Source of the DNA: Perca fluviatilis
Taxonomy: Eukaryota > Chordata > Actinopteri > Perciformes > Percidae
Length of the DNA: 64,000 bases
NCBI RefSeq assembly: GCF_010015445.1
Contig: NC_053121.1
Location: 32,069,934-32,133,933 of the forward strand
Direction: 5' to 3'
The translations under genes and the position numbers were made by a program. Within the stretch, counting starts at the first letter, position 1. Each line of letters begins with the position of its first letter. Below are positions 11,974 through 23,044 of this stretch, piece after piece. Under the pieces are notes generated by a model. It made no database searches. It was not told the origin of the DNA and saw nothing but the letters and a program-made list of their open reading frames with translations.

Positions 11974-13377
11974 GTGTTGCAAAAAAGGGTACCAGCGCTT
12001 CTTTTTTTCCCTGCATGTCATCTCTGAAGTCAGAGTAATTTATGGCTGTCAGGAAGTCCCCTGAAGCGCTCTCATGCCTGAAAAAACCTTGACTCGGGTC
12101 AGATAGGCGATGGAGGGGGTTGAGAGAGTGTCACACCCAAGAAATGCTCTTGTGTATTTCTCGTGTCAAAGGACCATAGGGAGGTCCCATCCTAAATCCT
12201 GTTGCCTGAGAAATGAAAGAATTTCAGAGGCTGCCTGGTCCACTGTCCTCCGGGCCAGACCCCAGAACTAATCTCTTTCATCTCCTCTTCTTGCTAGCGG
12301 TGGGGGGGGGGGGAGATTGGTGGGTTGGGATGAGGGGATGCTACGGTCTCTTCCTCCCCCTCTTCTTCTTCCTCCTCTGGGATCTTTGCTTCTGCCGAAC
12401 AGATCGCCTTAGGGAGATGTGGCTGAGCCCTCCTCTTCTATCACCCTTCCCTATTTGCTGTATAACTCCACTGATCCCTCTGCATCGCTTCCCCACCTCC
12501 CTCCCTCTTTCCCTCCACTAAGCATTCTCCCTCCCTCCCTCCCTCCCTCCCTCCCTCCTTCCGCTCCCCTCCCTCCCTGGGCCTCTGAGCTGGACTGCCT
12601 TCCCTTTGGCTTTCCCCTCTTCCTTCCTTCCTCAGTTCCTCCACTAATAGCTCCCTTGTTCCTGACTAGTCAGGGCTGCCAGTTGAGCAGTCATTCGTGG
12701 AAGATTCATTCGCGGCACGGTAATTGTAAACAGACAGAGAGAGCGAGAGAGAGACGTCCGAGCATTAAACCTACTGGTCACAGACAGAAAGCAGAATGGA
12801 GGAACTCTGTCTCTTTCTCGGACACCTAGTTCACCATATACCTCCTCTTTTTCCCCTTCTTTCCTATATCTCCATCATCTTTATTGCTTATCCGGTTGCC
12901 CTCCTTCACAGTCTTTCCTCCTTATTTTCTGCCCCTCATAATTCAGGCACTACTTACATCCATGGGCAATCTGTGACTTTCTTTACCGCTAAATGTTGCA
13001 TGGAATTAGGTTACGCCCTCAAATGCTTAATAGAACCCAGCTACACGCTTGCTATGTTGTTTTGCTTTCCAGAAATGGAGTCACATGTTGTCTACTCCAG
13101 CTCCAGGGAGATGCATGCACCAATCACACAATGAAACAAATACACATTTCCTTGGCTTTCAAGGCATTTATACAAATTGCATCTCATACAAACAGCTAAT
13201 ATTTTGAAATTCTCTAGACTGTCTAGAGCAGCTTAAAGCACAACTGCAACAGCGTAATAGATTGATGTTTCCAGCAACCTACCTTATCAATAATCAGTTG
13301 TAATTAAGGGTAAAAAAATCAAGCTATAACAACAAAGCATGGAGTAGTTCTGTAAAATCCAAAAGCCGCATATTACA
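11971..13377. other. intronic sequence with homopyrimidine block
   Basis: Contains a G-run (12300-12313), a (CCCT)n block at about 12527-12580 and otherwise unique sequence. The homopyrimidine tract of roughly 150 bp (12480-12640) could form triplex or G-quadruplex on the complementary strand. No exon recognised. Confidence 0.5.
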
Positions 13378-13385
13378 TCCCAGTC

Positions 13386-13580
13386 TTTTTGTTTTTGTTT
13401 TTAAAGATTATTTTTTGGGGCATTTTTAGGCCTTTATTGACAGGACAGGTGACGAAATGAAAGGGGAGAAAGAGGGGGAATGACATGCAGCAAAGGACCG
13501 CAGTTCGGAGTCGAACCCGGGCCCGCTGCGTCGAGGAGTAATGGGCGCCCGCTCTACCAACTGAGCTATCCGGGCGCCCT
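13386..13580 (-). repeat. tRNA-derived SINE with target duplication
   Basis: Read on the minus strand, it begins GGGCGCCCGGATAGCTCAGT, has box A (TAGCTCAGTTGGTAGAGCG) and box B (GGGTTCGACTCC), then CATGTCATTCCCCCTCTT, GACAGGACAG's complement, TCAATAAAGGCCTAAAAATG and an A-rich tail. It is flanked by TCCCAGTC at 13378-13385 and 13580-13587, a clean 8-bp target duplication. It is a fairly young percomorph-type SINE. The tRNA-like head is not a stand-alone tRNA gene. Confidence 0.85.
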
Positions 13581-13587
13581 CCCAGTC

Positions 13588-13965
13588 ATTTTTGTAATTT
13601 GATGTTATGTATCATGAGTTTTAACTCCACTTGCGGTTCAGGCCTTGCCTCTTCATTACTGTGTGGAGAATGTGATTTCTATGCAAAGTACATTTCTTCA
13701 AGTTGCCCCAGTAACAAGCAAATGCGGTTGTTGGCTGGTGGAAACAGTAACCACGAGAGAGGATGACACAGGGAATGTGTGTAAGTAAGAATCCAGCAGT
13801 GCCGGGCAACCAGACCTGTCCCTGACCTCGAATGAATGCTCCTTAAAGCCTGCTGCAAGCTGTCAGCAGCCAACCAGTCGCCTGTTTCTCTCTTTTCCCT
13901 GCTTTTATCTCCTTTTCCTCCTGTCCTCGTTTTGATTCAGTATTTTTTTTTTATTATCTTTTCCT
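13588..13965. other. intronic sequence between two SINEs
   Basis: No coding or repeat signal recognised. A pyrimidine-rich tract precedes the next SINE. Confidence 0.4.
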
Positions 13966-14150
13966 GCGCCTGGTTAGCACACCTGGTAGAGCGCGCACCC
14001 ATATACTGAGGCTCAGTCCTTGACGGAGAGCCACGGGTTTGATTCCGACCTGTGGCCCTTTGCTGCGTGTCATTCCCCTTCTCTCTCCCTTTTCATGTTT
14101 AAGCTGTCCTGTCACAAATAAATGCCTAAAATGCCCAAAAAGAAATCATA
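13966..14150 (+). repeat. tRNA-derived SINE, older copy of the same family
   Basis: Same family as 13386-13580 in opposite orientation. Head GCGCCTGGTTAGCACACC, GGTAGAGCG, box B GGGTTTGATTCC, then GCCCTTTGCTGCGTGTCATT and AAATGCCTAAAATGCCC. More diverged than its neighbour. The two copies lie about 390 bp apart head to head. Confidence 0.75.
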
Positions 14151-16060
14151 AAATGGTGTCCATCATTGGCTTACCTGTGTCCCATACCATGCTCACCCAC
14201 CTTGAATGGAAAGCTACATGGGAGCATTTGCTCATTTGCGCTCTGACACAAAACCTCTAAAAGACCACGAACCCGACTATAAACATACCACAGTAAGCTT
14301 TAGCTTTGTGATCTCCTGTGTGTTTTCACTCCGTTAGCTTTTGTTGCGAGCAATAAACATGACTCAGTTGTTAGGTCATGAGTAAACATTTGCGTTCAGA
14401 TAATGCACTTTCCACAAGCCATTATGAAAAGGGCTTATTGCATAGGCAAAAACTCAGCTTCAGCATAAATGGGGCATTATATTTTCTCTCAGTAGAGTTA
14501 AATACATGTTCTGCATATGTACAAAGTTGTGTAATGACATGATTAAAGTATAGGCAGGAAGTACTGAAGAAATTATAAGAGGCAGTATTCCTTGCATTTA
14601 AAAAAAAATATATATTTTTGGTCTGTAGATCTGATCTTTGACCTCACTTCAATGGTTGCTAATATCGTTGGTAAGCAAGGAATTTAAGCTTGTCTGTCAC
14701 ACTCTTTGAAACATGATATGCTGAATGCCAAGAATGTAAATACACTGTGTATGGCCTGAACCCAAATTAGTTACTTATTCTTCCACATTTTCAGAACAAC
14801 TTATGTTTATAACACAACACAGTGCTTGTCCTCTGGTTGGTCCCACAATCCGTACAGATGTATTTCCTTTAAAGAAATGTGGAAAACTAAAAAAAGAATG
14901 AGGTTGACTGTTCTCTGCACAGATTTTCCAGTACTGCCCTTGAAAACGTTAATTTAGTGCCTTGATTACGGTGTACGGTTTCTCTCAAGACAAACAAAGC
15001 ACACTAAATGCAGCATGGCCAATTGGTCCGATCCCGAATTAAGGCGGAGGGAACTGGAGAGAAACCAATTAGGAGACGGAAGCCACTAATTAAAAGCTGC
15101 ATGCTCTACGGATTGCATCAATTTTATTTTCTTTAGCAATGGCCAGGGCCATAATTTCAGAGCTTGCTTGTACACCAGTGCACATTCCAGGACAACTGCT
15201 TTCAGTGTTTGGAAAGCACTTGTGCACAGAGGCCACACTGTCTGTCTACCACTCTCCCTTGTTGGTAGTTGGTAATGAGGAAAACAAAAAAAATCACAAA
15301 TTTGGGAAATAAAAAAAAAATAAAAATGTTGGCGACTCAACATAATTCAGAATAGACGAGAAACCATTCATGAGACGTTTTCAAACAAGAGTCTGTTTGC
15401 AGAAATGTTTCCCCTTCCTGGATTAGGTTCCATGGATTGCTGCCAATACATTTTGTGTGTTGTGAATCGGAGATTGCATTATGCTTGAGTGGTTTGGGTG
15501 GTTAACCAATACGCTTGCTTTGGAAAGCTGCAGGGAAACGTTGAGCACCTGAGGAAAGCCACAGGGTTGCTCTGAAAACTGGGCTCACAAAAGACCCGTG
15601 CCTGTATTCCACGCTTCCAGGGTAGTGGTGTTCATTTGGCAGGGTGACCCAGAGCACTTGTCTTTGTGCTCTTTTTATAAAATGAAGATACACAAGGCAT
15701 GTTCTGTTTTATATTTTTTATTTTCTTGTCAAAGTGGACGGGCAGCACTCCCAGAAATAGGTAACAAAGTGAGCCAAAGAATCACAAACTATTCAGATAT
15801 TTCCTTGGAAACGTTGCCATGCGATCAAAGCAACTCTGTAGACATCGTTTACCACATGAATAACATAAAATCAAGTCAGTGTGACATAAAATCTTATCAG
15901 GAGAGACTTTGAAAAAAAAAAAAAAAAAAGGGCCCTTGTTTTATATAAAGCTCAACTTCCTGATTCTATTTCTCACTCATTGTTTTACAGGTGATTACCT
16001 AACACCTCTTGGCAACGTTTCACCTCAAGCTGTTGTGTAACCGGTGTACATGAACTCTTG

Positions 16061-16061
<1 letters not shown>
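14151..16061. other. unique intron, candidate regulatory stretch at 15000-15110
   Basis: No exon recognised. The stretch 15000-15110 has balanced composition and closely spaced homeodomain-type cores (CCAATTAAGG-like, CCACTAATTAAAAG). An A18 run lies at 15912-15929. Confidence 0.4.

Positions 16062-16091
<30 letters not shown>
16062..16091. repeat. (CA)n microsatellite
   Basis: About 30 bp of CA dinucleotide, with one interruption (AGACAC) just after it. Confidence 0.95.
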
Positions 16092-16096
<5 letters not shown>

Positions 16097-17218
16097 TTGA
16101 TAAGATCTACAGTATTTTGGGACTTATTCAAATTTGTTGGATGTATTTAAATGTTTGAAATATGCCATTCTTGTGATGCATAACAAGTCAAAGCAAGAAC
16201 ATACACAAACATACTAACAGATACACAACAGAGAGACACTTCTTTCATGACCCATGTGACTCTGTCGCAATACACAAGTGTGTCCTGAGTCCTCCTGTCA
16301 TTGCCTCCTTCTCAGCAGTGAGGTTAAAGCCCCCCCCCCCGACCCGACCCTTTTCTCGAATGATGGAGAGAAAAGAAAAAGAGAGAGGAAATAACTTAGA
16401 CCTTGTCTCTTCCCTTCCATTTCACCTAATGGTTTTTCCAGACCTCCAACACTGAAGGCTGACCTTCCCTCTTGCCCTGGATTTTTCCTGTACCCTACAC
16501 CTTGGATTTCAGGAAATGTACAAAACAGGATAGCACAGCACAACATATTTTATTGTGTAAGTTTTCCTTTTTTTTTAGGGACAAAAACACTTGAGAATCT
16601 AGTGACATCAGCAGCCAAGGCTGCAGTGTTTTTCCTTTTCGTTTTCCTCTGCACAAAAGTCTTGTCTGCATGGTATTCAGATCTAAGTATAACTCGCCGT
16701 AATGTGATTGTTCAGCAATACCCAAACTGACTGCTTCAATTACCGTATTTCAATTTGAGGCAGATCCTAAATGCATGTTAAAATATAGTCATTGCAAAGC
16801 AGTTATGTGCATCCTAGACATCTAAATTTTGGTTTGCGTTAATTTGATTGCATTTGTTTAGGACAATTGTTGCGTGCAAACCCTTTTTCAATAAAGCAAG
16901 GGTACAAAAGGATCCAAAACAGGCAAACAGGCCTTGTATTACAGTTATTTCCAAAGGAGCCAACTGTCCCCATATCGGATGTGATTTGCATGTTGAAACA
17001 GATGGGGCTAACGGTCCCTAAGCCCCTCTGTAATTAGTGGGCAGAAGGCCTTATTTACCTTTCAGGCCAGTATGGGCTTTGTTACATTGTTCAGGGTAGG
17101 GGTGCTGTTGAAAGCTTTACACACACAGAGGTACCTGTGTCCTTTTCCTATGCTCATAGTCACAGTAGCCCCTTGACGAGTTCAAGATCAATTTTTTAAA
17201 CATTTGTGTTTCCACCCT
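16092..17218. other. intronic sequence, shared TAATTAGTGG motif at 17028-17042
   Basis: Non-coding. A C10 run lies near 16330. The 15-mer CTGTAATTAGTGGGC at 17028-17042 is identical to the one at 6212-6226. Confidence 0.45.
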
Positions 17219-17229
17219 GCAGCACCCAT

Positions 17230-17872
17230 AGACAGTATATAATGGACCAACAGAGCCCGTTTCTCTGGACGGAGACCAGTAAAGGCTATTAGAAGCACTT
17301 TTCTGGTGATGGCCAGCTTTACTGCGCAGCCTCCAACTGAGAGAGACGATGTAAATGTGACGTGAGCAACCTGTCTGAAAGTTGTAAGTCTTCTGGTAGC
17401 TGTGCCAAGAGAAATCTCAATCATTCCCAATCTTACAGAGACGGAGAGCGTAAGGTATATGTAAGGAGATAACATTGGCACAGGCTAATTATTGCTAACT
17501 AAAATGCAAGTTAACATTAGTAATTAAACCTAAACAGCTCAAGTAAGTCGAAACTGCCTGCGAGCTTCTCCTGTACTGTACGGTAATTCCTCTACTATGT
17601 GACACAATCGTTAGCCTATTTTTACAAAAACGTCTGCTACGGAGCCATAACGTGAGTACAAGGTAATGGAGCCTTTTATACAGTGTTGTGTTTCTTTAGA
17701 ACTAAACAATGGACAAATAGAGTCTTTAAACGCTTCTGATGTAAAGTTATTCACTGTCAAGTGACGTCAAACTGAATGCTAGTCAGTGGAATGCTAACGG
17801 GAGGTGATGGCTAGGTAGCATCAAAATGGCGCCATAGGAGGTTCGAGTTCTGAAGCGAAGCTTACCCCCTTG
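17230..17872. mobile_element. unclassified 643-bp insertion with 11-bp target duplication
   Basis: Bounded by perfect 11-bp direct repeats GCAGCACCCAT at 17219-17229 and 17873-17883. It starts AGACAGTATATAATGGACC and ends GAAGCGAAGCTTACCCCCTT. I see no terminal inverted repeat and no poly-A tail, so the class is unclear. A MuDR-like element or a retroposon in reverse orientation are both possible. The sequence near each end recalls dispersed fish repeats. No open frame of note. Confidence 0.6.
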
Positions 17873-17883
17873 GCAGCACCCAT

Positions 17884-19220
17884 TCTGATAGTAATTCCTC
17901 CAGCATTGCTGGCAGTATATTGTAATTTTTCTTTGGAAGAGTACCCCTCTAATTGTAACATGTTCTTGACATGGAATTATGGATTCTTAATTAAACTTAA
18001 GCTTTTTTTTTTTTTTTATTTGCTCTTGGTAAGAAGAGCTGCCCCTCCCCCAATTTTTTATCAGCCTGACTTTGTCCAAGTACAAACGACTCAATCCTAT
18101 CTAGTTTTAGCATTTAGTTTCCAGGCATTCCAAACGGTATGTCCACAGCTATAACACGTACAGATTTAAAAGCCGACGCAAAGCTTTCCCATTCCCGTCG
18201 TCAGTGTATTTTTACTATGAATGTGTTTATTGGCAACTGCTGGTCACTACACCTGTCACTATTTTCGGCGTCACCATAACTGTGTTGTACCCATACTCTG
18301 GACTCGCCCACTCTCCACGTTCCTTACCATGTTTGCTTTTCCCAATAATTTTCCCTCTCCACAATCAAGGGGGAATTATCTGTCTTCCGGAAAAAAGAGG
18401 CAGCCCACTAATTTTAGATTGACTTGATTGAGCCTGGAGGCCATAGGGATCAAACCCACATCCGTTGAAAACCAGGGATGCTAATTCTAACCATAACATA
18501 CCAAACATGTGTTTTGCTCTCCCCAAGCGCTGATTTGAGACCTGCTTGAAGCGGAGCTCCGGAGTTGCTGCCTTCACCGCTGCAAAGGACCATTCTTTCT
18601 TGTGGCATGTTTTGTGGGTATTGGCCCACCATGTGTATATTTTTAGAGACCGGGTCGTGACACATGTACCCGGACTACTTGTTCTTTCTTAAGGACATGA
18701 GGCAGTTACTTTCCAATGCTCGCTGTTTTTGTAAGTGGATGTGTAGACATTTCATCGTAGCATAATTCGTTTTCAGGATGTTGAACCTTCATTTGTTTAT
18801 ATTAAATGTGTGAGGAACCCTGTACACAAATACTGTTTGTACAGGGCCAATCACATACCCAACTCTACACCTTTTAACTATTGATGCTTAACCTTTCATC
18901 CACGTTTATGATTGTTTAGGCCATGTGAACCTAGAATACTTTATACTCGTCTCCTAATTACAGAAACACTCAATAAAACAATCATTAAAACTATTTGCAA
19001 CAGCTTAACAGTCACTTTAAAGGATTCTATTTAAATTCAGCTCTATCGCTGCACTTTTATTGTTGGCTTATCAATCTTTCACTAGAATCATTTATTGTTC
19101 TCTTTGTTAACTTTTTTTTCACAAGTTTAATCCATCTTTATCTCTTATGTCTATGCTTTTGCCATACATGGAGCTCCTGTTTTTATGGATTGATTTGTTA
19201 AGGATTTTCTGAATGCATAC
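17884..19220. other. intronic sequence, nothing recognised
   Basis: T-rich runs near 18003-18018; otherwise unique non-coding sequence. Confidence 0.4.
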
Positions 19221-19246
19221 TGATTAGATAATATGTTATCTAATCA
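19221..19246. repeat. short perfect inverted repeat
   Basis: TGATTAGATAA, a 4-nt loop, then TTATCTAATCA: an 11-bp perfect hairpin in AT-rich intron. Confidence 0.8.
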
Positions 19247-22200
19247 CAGTTTTAGTACATACAAGGTGTGTTCCAAGTGAAATGAGATCAGACGTTGTGT
19301 TTCAATAAAGCCAAAAAAGTAAAGCATGCATGAAAAAAAAATTGCTGCACGTCAGACTTTGACGCACAGTCATCCATCAAACATGCCAGAGTATTCATTA
19401 TTAGAGATTTGTCAACAGCAGCAATACTGGGCTCCTCCAAAAACCGCATAAAGAGCGTAACAAATGGTCAGACTCAACCTTAGGTGTCTTCAAAGGGATC
19501 CTAGTAATGACAACGTTGCTAGCAGTTTAGCCCTCAGGGTCCGCTGTGGAGATGCTTAACTGTGGCTAACTACCAGACCAATTACTTACAAAGACGACCT
19601 CAATACTGCTGCCACAGGAACAATCCCAGCTCCCCCCACATCCACCCGCCCGTTTGGTCTAATAACTCTAACCTACACCCTGATCCACTGTTGGCTGAAG
19701 CCCTCAGGCCATTCTCAGCTGCTTGTGTCGCCACTTTTCCTGTCAAGACTTTGTTATTACCATCTTTGGCTTGGGAAGCTGACATTTTACAATGTGTTTA
19801 TTGGTGGGGGGGTTTTGACGAATACAGTTTTCAGGGTCTTTTTTTTCTGTTTCATGGGGGGAAAAATGGGAGGAAATCATTGTATGTATCCTGTAAAGTT
19901 TGAACTCAAAAGTTCAAGGGAAGGCAGTAGTTCACAGATGTGGAATGGTTCCGTTAATGATACCTAAACATCCTATTTATGTTTTCCTGAAACGATAGGC
20001 CTGTTAAACAAGAATGTTTACCACAAAACTCATATTTCAGAGTCAGTATGTCATGCAGTCGGGGCTTTACGCTTGTATATTTAAGGTCATGCAGACACAA
20101 GACTTTTTAGGCGCCTGTTGTTTATTTGCAAGGCACTATACAACAATGGCTGTTTATGGATTGGCAAAAGCAGGAAGTGTACAGTATCCTTTCTGGGAAA
20201 TACACATAGCCAAGTCACTTCATTAGTCTTCCCAAGCGCGGCCGTATGGGAGGGATTTAACACAATCATAGTCAATAAGGGAAGTGAACTAGCTCACAGA
20301 CTAGCGTACTATCCATCATTCTCTAAGCATGCTGCCAAGTCAACGGAGACTCCGCTGCAGTTGGTCGGACCGGCAGTCGTGTCTCATTCCTTGAGTCTTC
20401 TGCAATCCCCCCGGCTTAGTCCCCATCTGGCCAGCGGTTCCGTGCTAAAGCTGGGAGATGCGTAGGGCCTAATTCCTACACACTAAAGCATTACCGTCTG
20501 TCCATGGCCCACGGAGACAAGATGGTCGCCAGGTGTCTTCCTGCCTTCAAAGTGTCGGCATCGTTAATCATGCCCCCATCCCTTCTGCTGCGCTTCACAT
20601 GTGTTTTATTTTCCTCAGCCCTCACCCCACATACACACCCTTACTCCTTGCTTCTCTGCCTCCCTCTTTAGTTTTTGACAGTCTGTCACCCAGCTGCATT
20701 TCCTGCGGGGTTTATGTACAGTTTGGGCCCGATTGGAACCACATTGGCAAAACAGCGTGCCATCTTAATGAAGTCACTGTGATCCAAATGGGTGGGTGGT
20801 ACGCAGGGGGATAATTGGAGAAGCTGTGCCTGCCTCTAAAGGGCCAGAGGATACTCCTAACTCTCCCAGCCTGCCCTTTAGCCCCCAGCAGACTGCTGTT
20901 TCTCTCTAATGTGGCCACTTTTATTCTTGAATCCCCTCCTCCTCGCTTCATCCACTCCTTCAAAGGCGAATTCATCTTTCATCTATCTTTGCTAATGGTA
21001 TTAACGCAGCTCATGCTTGTGAACACAGCCTCCACAGCTGCAATGCCTTAAACAGCTTCAAGGAAGAAGTGCTAGCAGAACTTTTGTGTGTGTGAAAGGA
21101 ACAGGGAGGGGTATTTATGTCTTTCAAACCTATGCCAAATATTTGCGGTTTACAAGCCCAGCGATATTGCAAAGTACGGGTTATCTTTTAACAAACAGGA
21201 AGTTTAGACCGCATGGTGAGATCGTAAAACCCTATGCTTCAGTGTATCTTTTTGTGCCCCAAAACACTTTGTTATGCAGATAAATTGTGAATCATCCACG
21301 GCTTTGTGTTTGGGGAGCTCTGTCCGTTCTGTCCTGTCATAAAAGATACGCACATCCTCTTTGTGAACTTTACAGTCGTTTGTGGTTCATGTCAAGGTTA
21401 TTTTGGAAAGGCACATTGGATTTAATTTGGTGCGTTGCCTGCCGAGGCCTAGTTTCATTAACAGTGCGGAGGGTGCACTCTCAATGCCCTCGCTGACGCA
21501 AAACCAAGCAAGTAGAAAAAGAGCTCTTTCCTCTGGAAAAGCACCAGGGGGACTATTTCTGTAGTTTTAAATTGTTAAAAGAGGGGTTTGGGCCAGAGAA
21601 AGGGAGGGGGGCAGTTGTGAGCAGCAGACTGTTTCACGTGCCAGATCTGTAATGCGTTCCTCCGGGCTGGGAGCTGGCTGAACTCTGGGCCTTGGCGCTC
21701 CGGGAGAGGAAGTCCCAAGCCTGGGGAGTTTCAGACATCCTGTTTTGGAGTGCCATTGGCCAGGACCGGGGCTGTTGCACGCCACCTGCAGACTGTAGGA
21801 TCACATCTGCCATCAGACCGGGGACAGCAGCCGAACGTCACACACCTACTGCAGTTTGGCTCATAATGGCTTCTCTTTGTCTCACTATCTACTCCCCACT
21901 TTCTAAACCTACAACCCCAGTTTTTTTTTTAAATAAAGTAAACCGTAGATAAACTTGAAAACAACCCAATAATTAAATTCCAAAATTCTTATTACCATCA
22001 CTTTTCTCTATGTAGCCCTTTTCTCTACCACCTACCCTATTTCTCCAGTGTTGGGCTGGCTTTCCTTTTCTCTTAGAAGAACATTATATAATTTTGAAAT
22101 CTTTGAAATGTCGAGGAATCAGTCCTCAAAAAGAGAGTGCGTGGACGAGAGAAGCTGAAATATCTGCCGTAACATGTTATGTACTACTTGAGTTTGAGTG

Positions 22201-22905
22201 AAAACGATGCAACACAAATTTTCACCCTGCTCTTCTTTGGGCAACACATACTAAACATACCTTTTTGTTAAGTCACTGGTCGGTAAATATGATTTTATTC
22301 ATTTGTCATTCATTCTCACGTTTAGTTTATACATTGTATTGCAATTACTTACTAAAAAGGACCTACACCACTTGTTTGGATTTCACTTGGAATTTTGAGA
22401 TTGTATGCCCAAAAGAAAGTCCCAATTCATGTCTCATTCAACCTAAATATGCCTCCTTCCATCACTTTTCAGAATCTTGCTAGTGACATCCAATGCCAAC
22501 AGTGTTGGCTCTCTGACCAGCCGGGCTCTCCCTGTTCTCAGAGTCCCCTGGAGCTGATAGGACAGGAAGTTTGGTGGAGATATAGCTCCCTTGGTTGTTG
22601 CTATTTAGGACAACAGGAAAGGGTTTGTGTCTGTCTCGACCAACCCCCCTCCTCCCTTCTTGATTGGCCTGGTCTGTTTATTCAGAGTCATTATCACCAG
22701 TCCAGCTGCATTTTAGTCTTCCCTGTCCAAATGGCCACCATGTGACCTTTTTCCGGCCTACACACTGTCAGCAGGGCTTTTTCTCCATTTTGGTCACTTT
22801 GATAGATTATCAGAACTATGGGATCACAGTCATTCCCAGCAAGCAATGCATTGCAATGCATTTTTGACGTGACGTACATGTAGTATACCTAGTTTCATGT
22901 TATAA
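19247..22905. other. unique intron, no exon recognised
   Basis: Long stretch free of large repeats. Moderately GC-rich patches (20330-20480, 20530-21000, 21560-21830) are not part of any frame resembling a known protein. It could hold conserved non-coding elements; only cross-species alignment would tell. Confidence 0.4.
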
Positions 22906-23041
22906 AGCCGCCTACACATGATCCGCGGTAAAACTGCTCTGGCCTTTCAACGCCAGAAGCAATGATGGCGTATACCTGCGTTGCGCTTCGCCTCTGTGCT
23001 CTGCGCCCTACCTCGTGGTTTTACCTCTTACGTAGGCGGCT
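22906..23041. mobile_element. Harbinger-like MITE, 136 bp
   Basis: Terminal inverted repeat AGCCGCCTAC...GTAGGCGGCT, flanked on both sides by TAA (22903-22905 and 23042-23044). This fits the 3-bp TWA target duplication of PIF/Harbinger elements. Its GC content is higher than the surrounding intron. No coding capacity. Confidence 0.65.
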
Positions 23042-23044
23042 TAA

